Part shown: positions 63,269 through 64,000 of the stretch, in pieces
Position numbering within the stretch: the stretch's first letter is position 1
How the letters are laid out: every line of letters begins with the position of its first letter
Assembly (NCBI RefSeq): GCF_019880585.1
Contig: NZ_JAINVV010000001.1
Span: 558,001 to 622,000, forward strand
Reading direction: 5' to 3'
DNA: 64,000 nucleotides
DNA from: Sphingomonas colocasiae
GTDB lineage: Bacteria > Pseudomonadota > Alphaproteobacteria > Sphingomonadales > Sphingomonadaceae
Program-made: the position numbers and the translations under genes
Notes under the pieces: model-generated
What the model saw: only the letters and a program-made list of their open reading frames with translations
What the model was told of the DNA's origin: nothing
The model's database searches: none

Positions 63269-63652
63269 ATGCGTGTGATGGTGCTGGTGAAGGCCACCGA
63301 AGACAGCGAACAGGGTTTCAACCCCACGCCCGAGACGATGGCGATGATGGAGGCGATGGGCAAGTTCAACGAGGATCTGGAAAAAGCCGGAATACTGCTG
63401 GCTGGCGACGGCCTCAAGCCGTCATCCGAAGCCAAGCGCGTCGCCTTCGACGGTGCCGGCCGGTCGGTGATCGACGGGCCGTTCGCCGAGACGCGCGAAC
63501 TGGTCGCCGGCTTCTGGCTTTGGCAGGTGAAGGATATGGACGAAGCGGTGGCCTGGGTGAAGCGCTGCCCCAATCCCATGCCTGGGCCGAGCGAGATCGA
63601 GATCCGGCCGATCTACGAATTGGAGGATCTGCTGCCGCAAGCCGGCGGCTGA
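63269..63652 (+). CDS. YciI-like protein (DGPF domain)
   Basis: The 127-residue protein has VMVLVKATEDSEQGFNP at the start and the family core VIDGPFAETRELVAGFWLWQVKDMDEAVAWVKRCP. AAGGAGA precedes the ATG at 63269. YciI proteins are small dimers, possibly enzymes. In many actinobacteria and proteobacteria they stand just before an ECF sigma factor gene with a SnoaL-like extension, as here. Confidence 0.92.
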   Translation: MRVMVLVKATEDSEQGFNPTPETMAMMEAMGKFNEDLEKAGILLAGDGLKPSSEAKRVAFDGAGRSVIDGPFAETRELVAGFWLWQVKDMDEAVAWVKRCPNPMPGPSEIEIRPIYELEDLLPQAGG

Positions 63653-63708
63653 TGGCGGGGTAATGGCCGCCGGCTTGTCAGGCTGGGGGCTTTGGCCGAC
63701 AAGACGGC

Positions 63709-64000
63709 ATGACGACGGGCGAGACGCATCGGGCGATCGAAGCGGTTTTCCGCATCGAGCGGGCCAGACTCATCGGAGGCCTGGCCCGCCTCGTCCGCGA
63801 TGTCGATCGGGCGGAAGAACTGGCGCAGGATGCGCTGGTGATCGCGCTGTCCGAATGGCCGGGGACCGGGATACCCGTCAATCCCGGCGCCTGGCTGATG
63901 ACGGCTGCCAAGCGGCGCGCCATCGATGCGATCCGCCGAGACCGGATGCGGGACCGCAAGCATGAGGAACTCGTGCGCGAGCAGGGCGGCACGACCGACA
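63709..64000 (+). CDS. RNA polymerase sigma factor, C-terminus cut off
   Basis: From the ATG at 63709 the visible 97 residues cover sigma region 2: AIEAVFRIERARLIGGLARLVRDVDRAEELAQDAL and WLMTAAKRRAIDAIRRDRMRDRK. This is the SigJ/ECF41-like group that pairs with YciI proteins. It follows the YciI gene by 56 bases and continues past the window, so region 4 and any C-terminal sensor domain are not seen. Confidence 0.85.
   Translation, partial: MTTGETHRAIEAVFRIERARLIGGLARLVRDVDRAEELAQDALVIALSEWPGTGIPVNPGAWLMTAAKRRAIDAIRRDRMRDRKHEELVREQGGTTD

Noticed and set aside
1-64000. CRISPR arrays, insertion sequences and prophage genes
   Set aside because: I saw no regularly spaced direct repeats, no transposase and no phage structural genes.

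Overview
The window is GC-rich bacterial chromosome, almost fully coding, with many 1-4 base start/stop overlaps. Its gene content points to an alphaproteobacterium of the Sphingomonadaceae type. The signs are a trpF-trpB-trpA-accD-folC order, several TonB-dependent receptors, a FecI/FecR pair, Flp pilins, and palindromic repeats of the CCCCGCG..CGCGGGG kind. The taxon is inferred; no rRNA gene is present to confirm it.

Left part (1-21.4 kb). On the minus strand lies a core block: lapA-pyrF, then GNAT-trpF-trpB-trpA-accD-folC, with folC cut by the window edge. A large patatin-like lipase is divergent from a winged-helix regulator across a perfect 24-bp palindrome. Then come small accessory modules: a regulator with a START-domain protein, a GlxA-type regulator, a dehydrogenase/cupin pair, an ArsR-START-DUF1801 operon under an 18-bp palindrome, a diguanylate cyclase, a serine beta-lactamase-fold hydrolase with a divergent regulator, a DUF2189 membrane protein, an AraC regulator and an unknown secreted protein.

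Middle (21.5-34.3 kb). The most notable region is a 12-gene minus-strand cluster for organosulfur use. In transcription order it encodes a DszB-like desulfinase, a TonB-dependent receptor, a second DszB-like desulfinase, an SsuA-type binding protein, an MFS transporter, two SsuC-type permeases, the SsuB ATPase, a nitroreductase-family flavoprotein, a short and a full-length SsuD-type flavin monooxygenase, and a class II aldolase-like protein. The two DszB-like proteins have no signal peptide and keep the Cys, His, Arg and Gly of the Rhodococcus desulfinase active site. I infer outer- and inner-membrane uptake of an aromatic sulfonate, sulfone or sulfinate, flavin-dependent oxidation, and sulfite release. 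The substrate cannot be read from sequence.

Right part (34.8-64 kb). This holds a DUF4153-like membrane protein with a two-component system (interrupted by a palindromic repeat), radA, cvpA, an Fe-S scaffold-like protein, a Kef-type antiporter and a DUF423 protein. Next come an outer-membrane receptor and an ECF sigma / FecR / STN-TonB receptor trio, a DMT transporter with an AraC regulator, and aroK-aroB. The last stretch has two unknown envelope proteins, xerD, accA, two Flp pilins with a strong terminator, mutT, a methyltransferase divergent from comF-grxC-nitrilase-DUF1178, tRNA-Arg(CCT), a reductase-like gene, and a YciI / sigma-factor pair that runs off the right edge. I saw no CRISPR array, prophage or insertion sequence.
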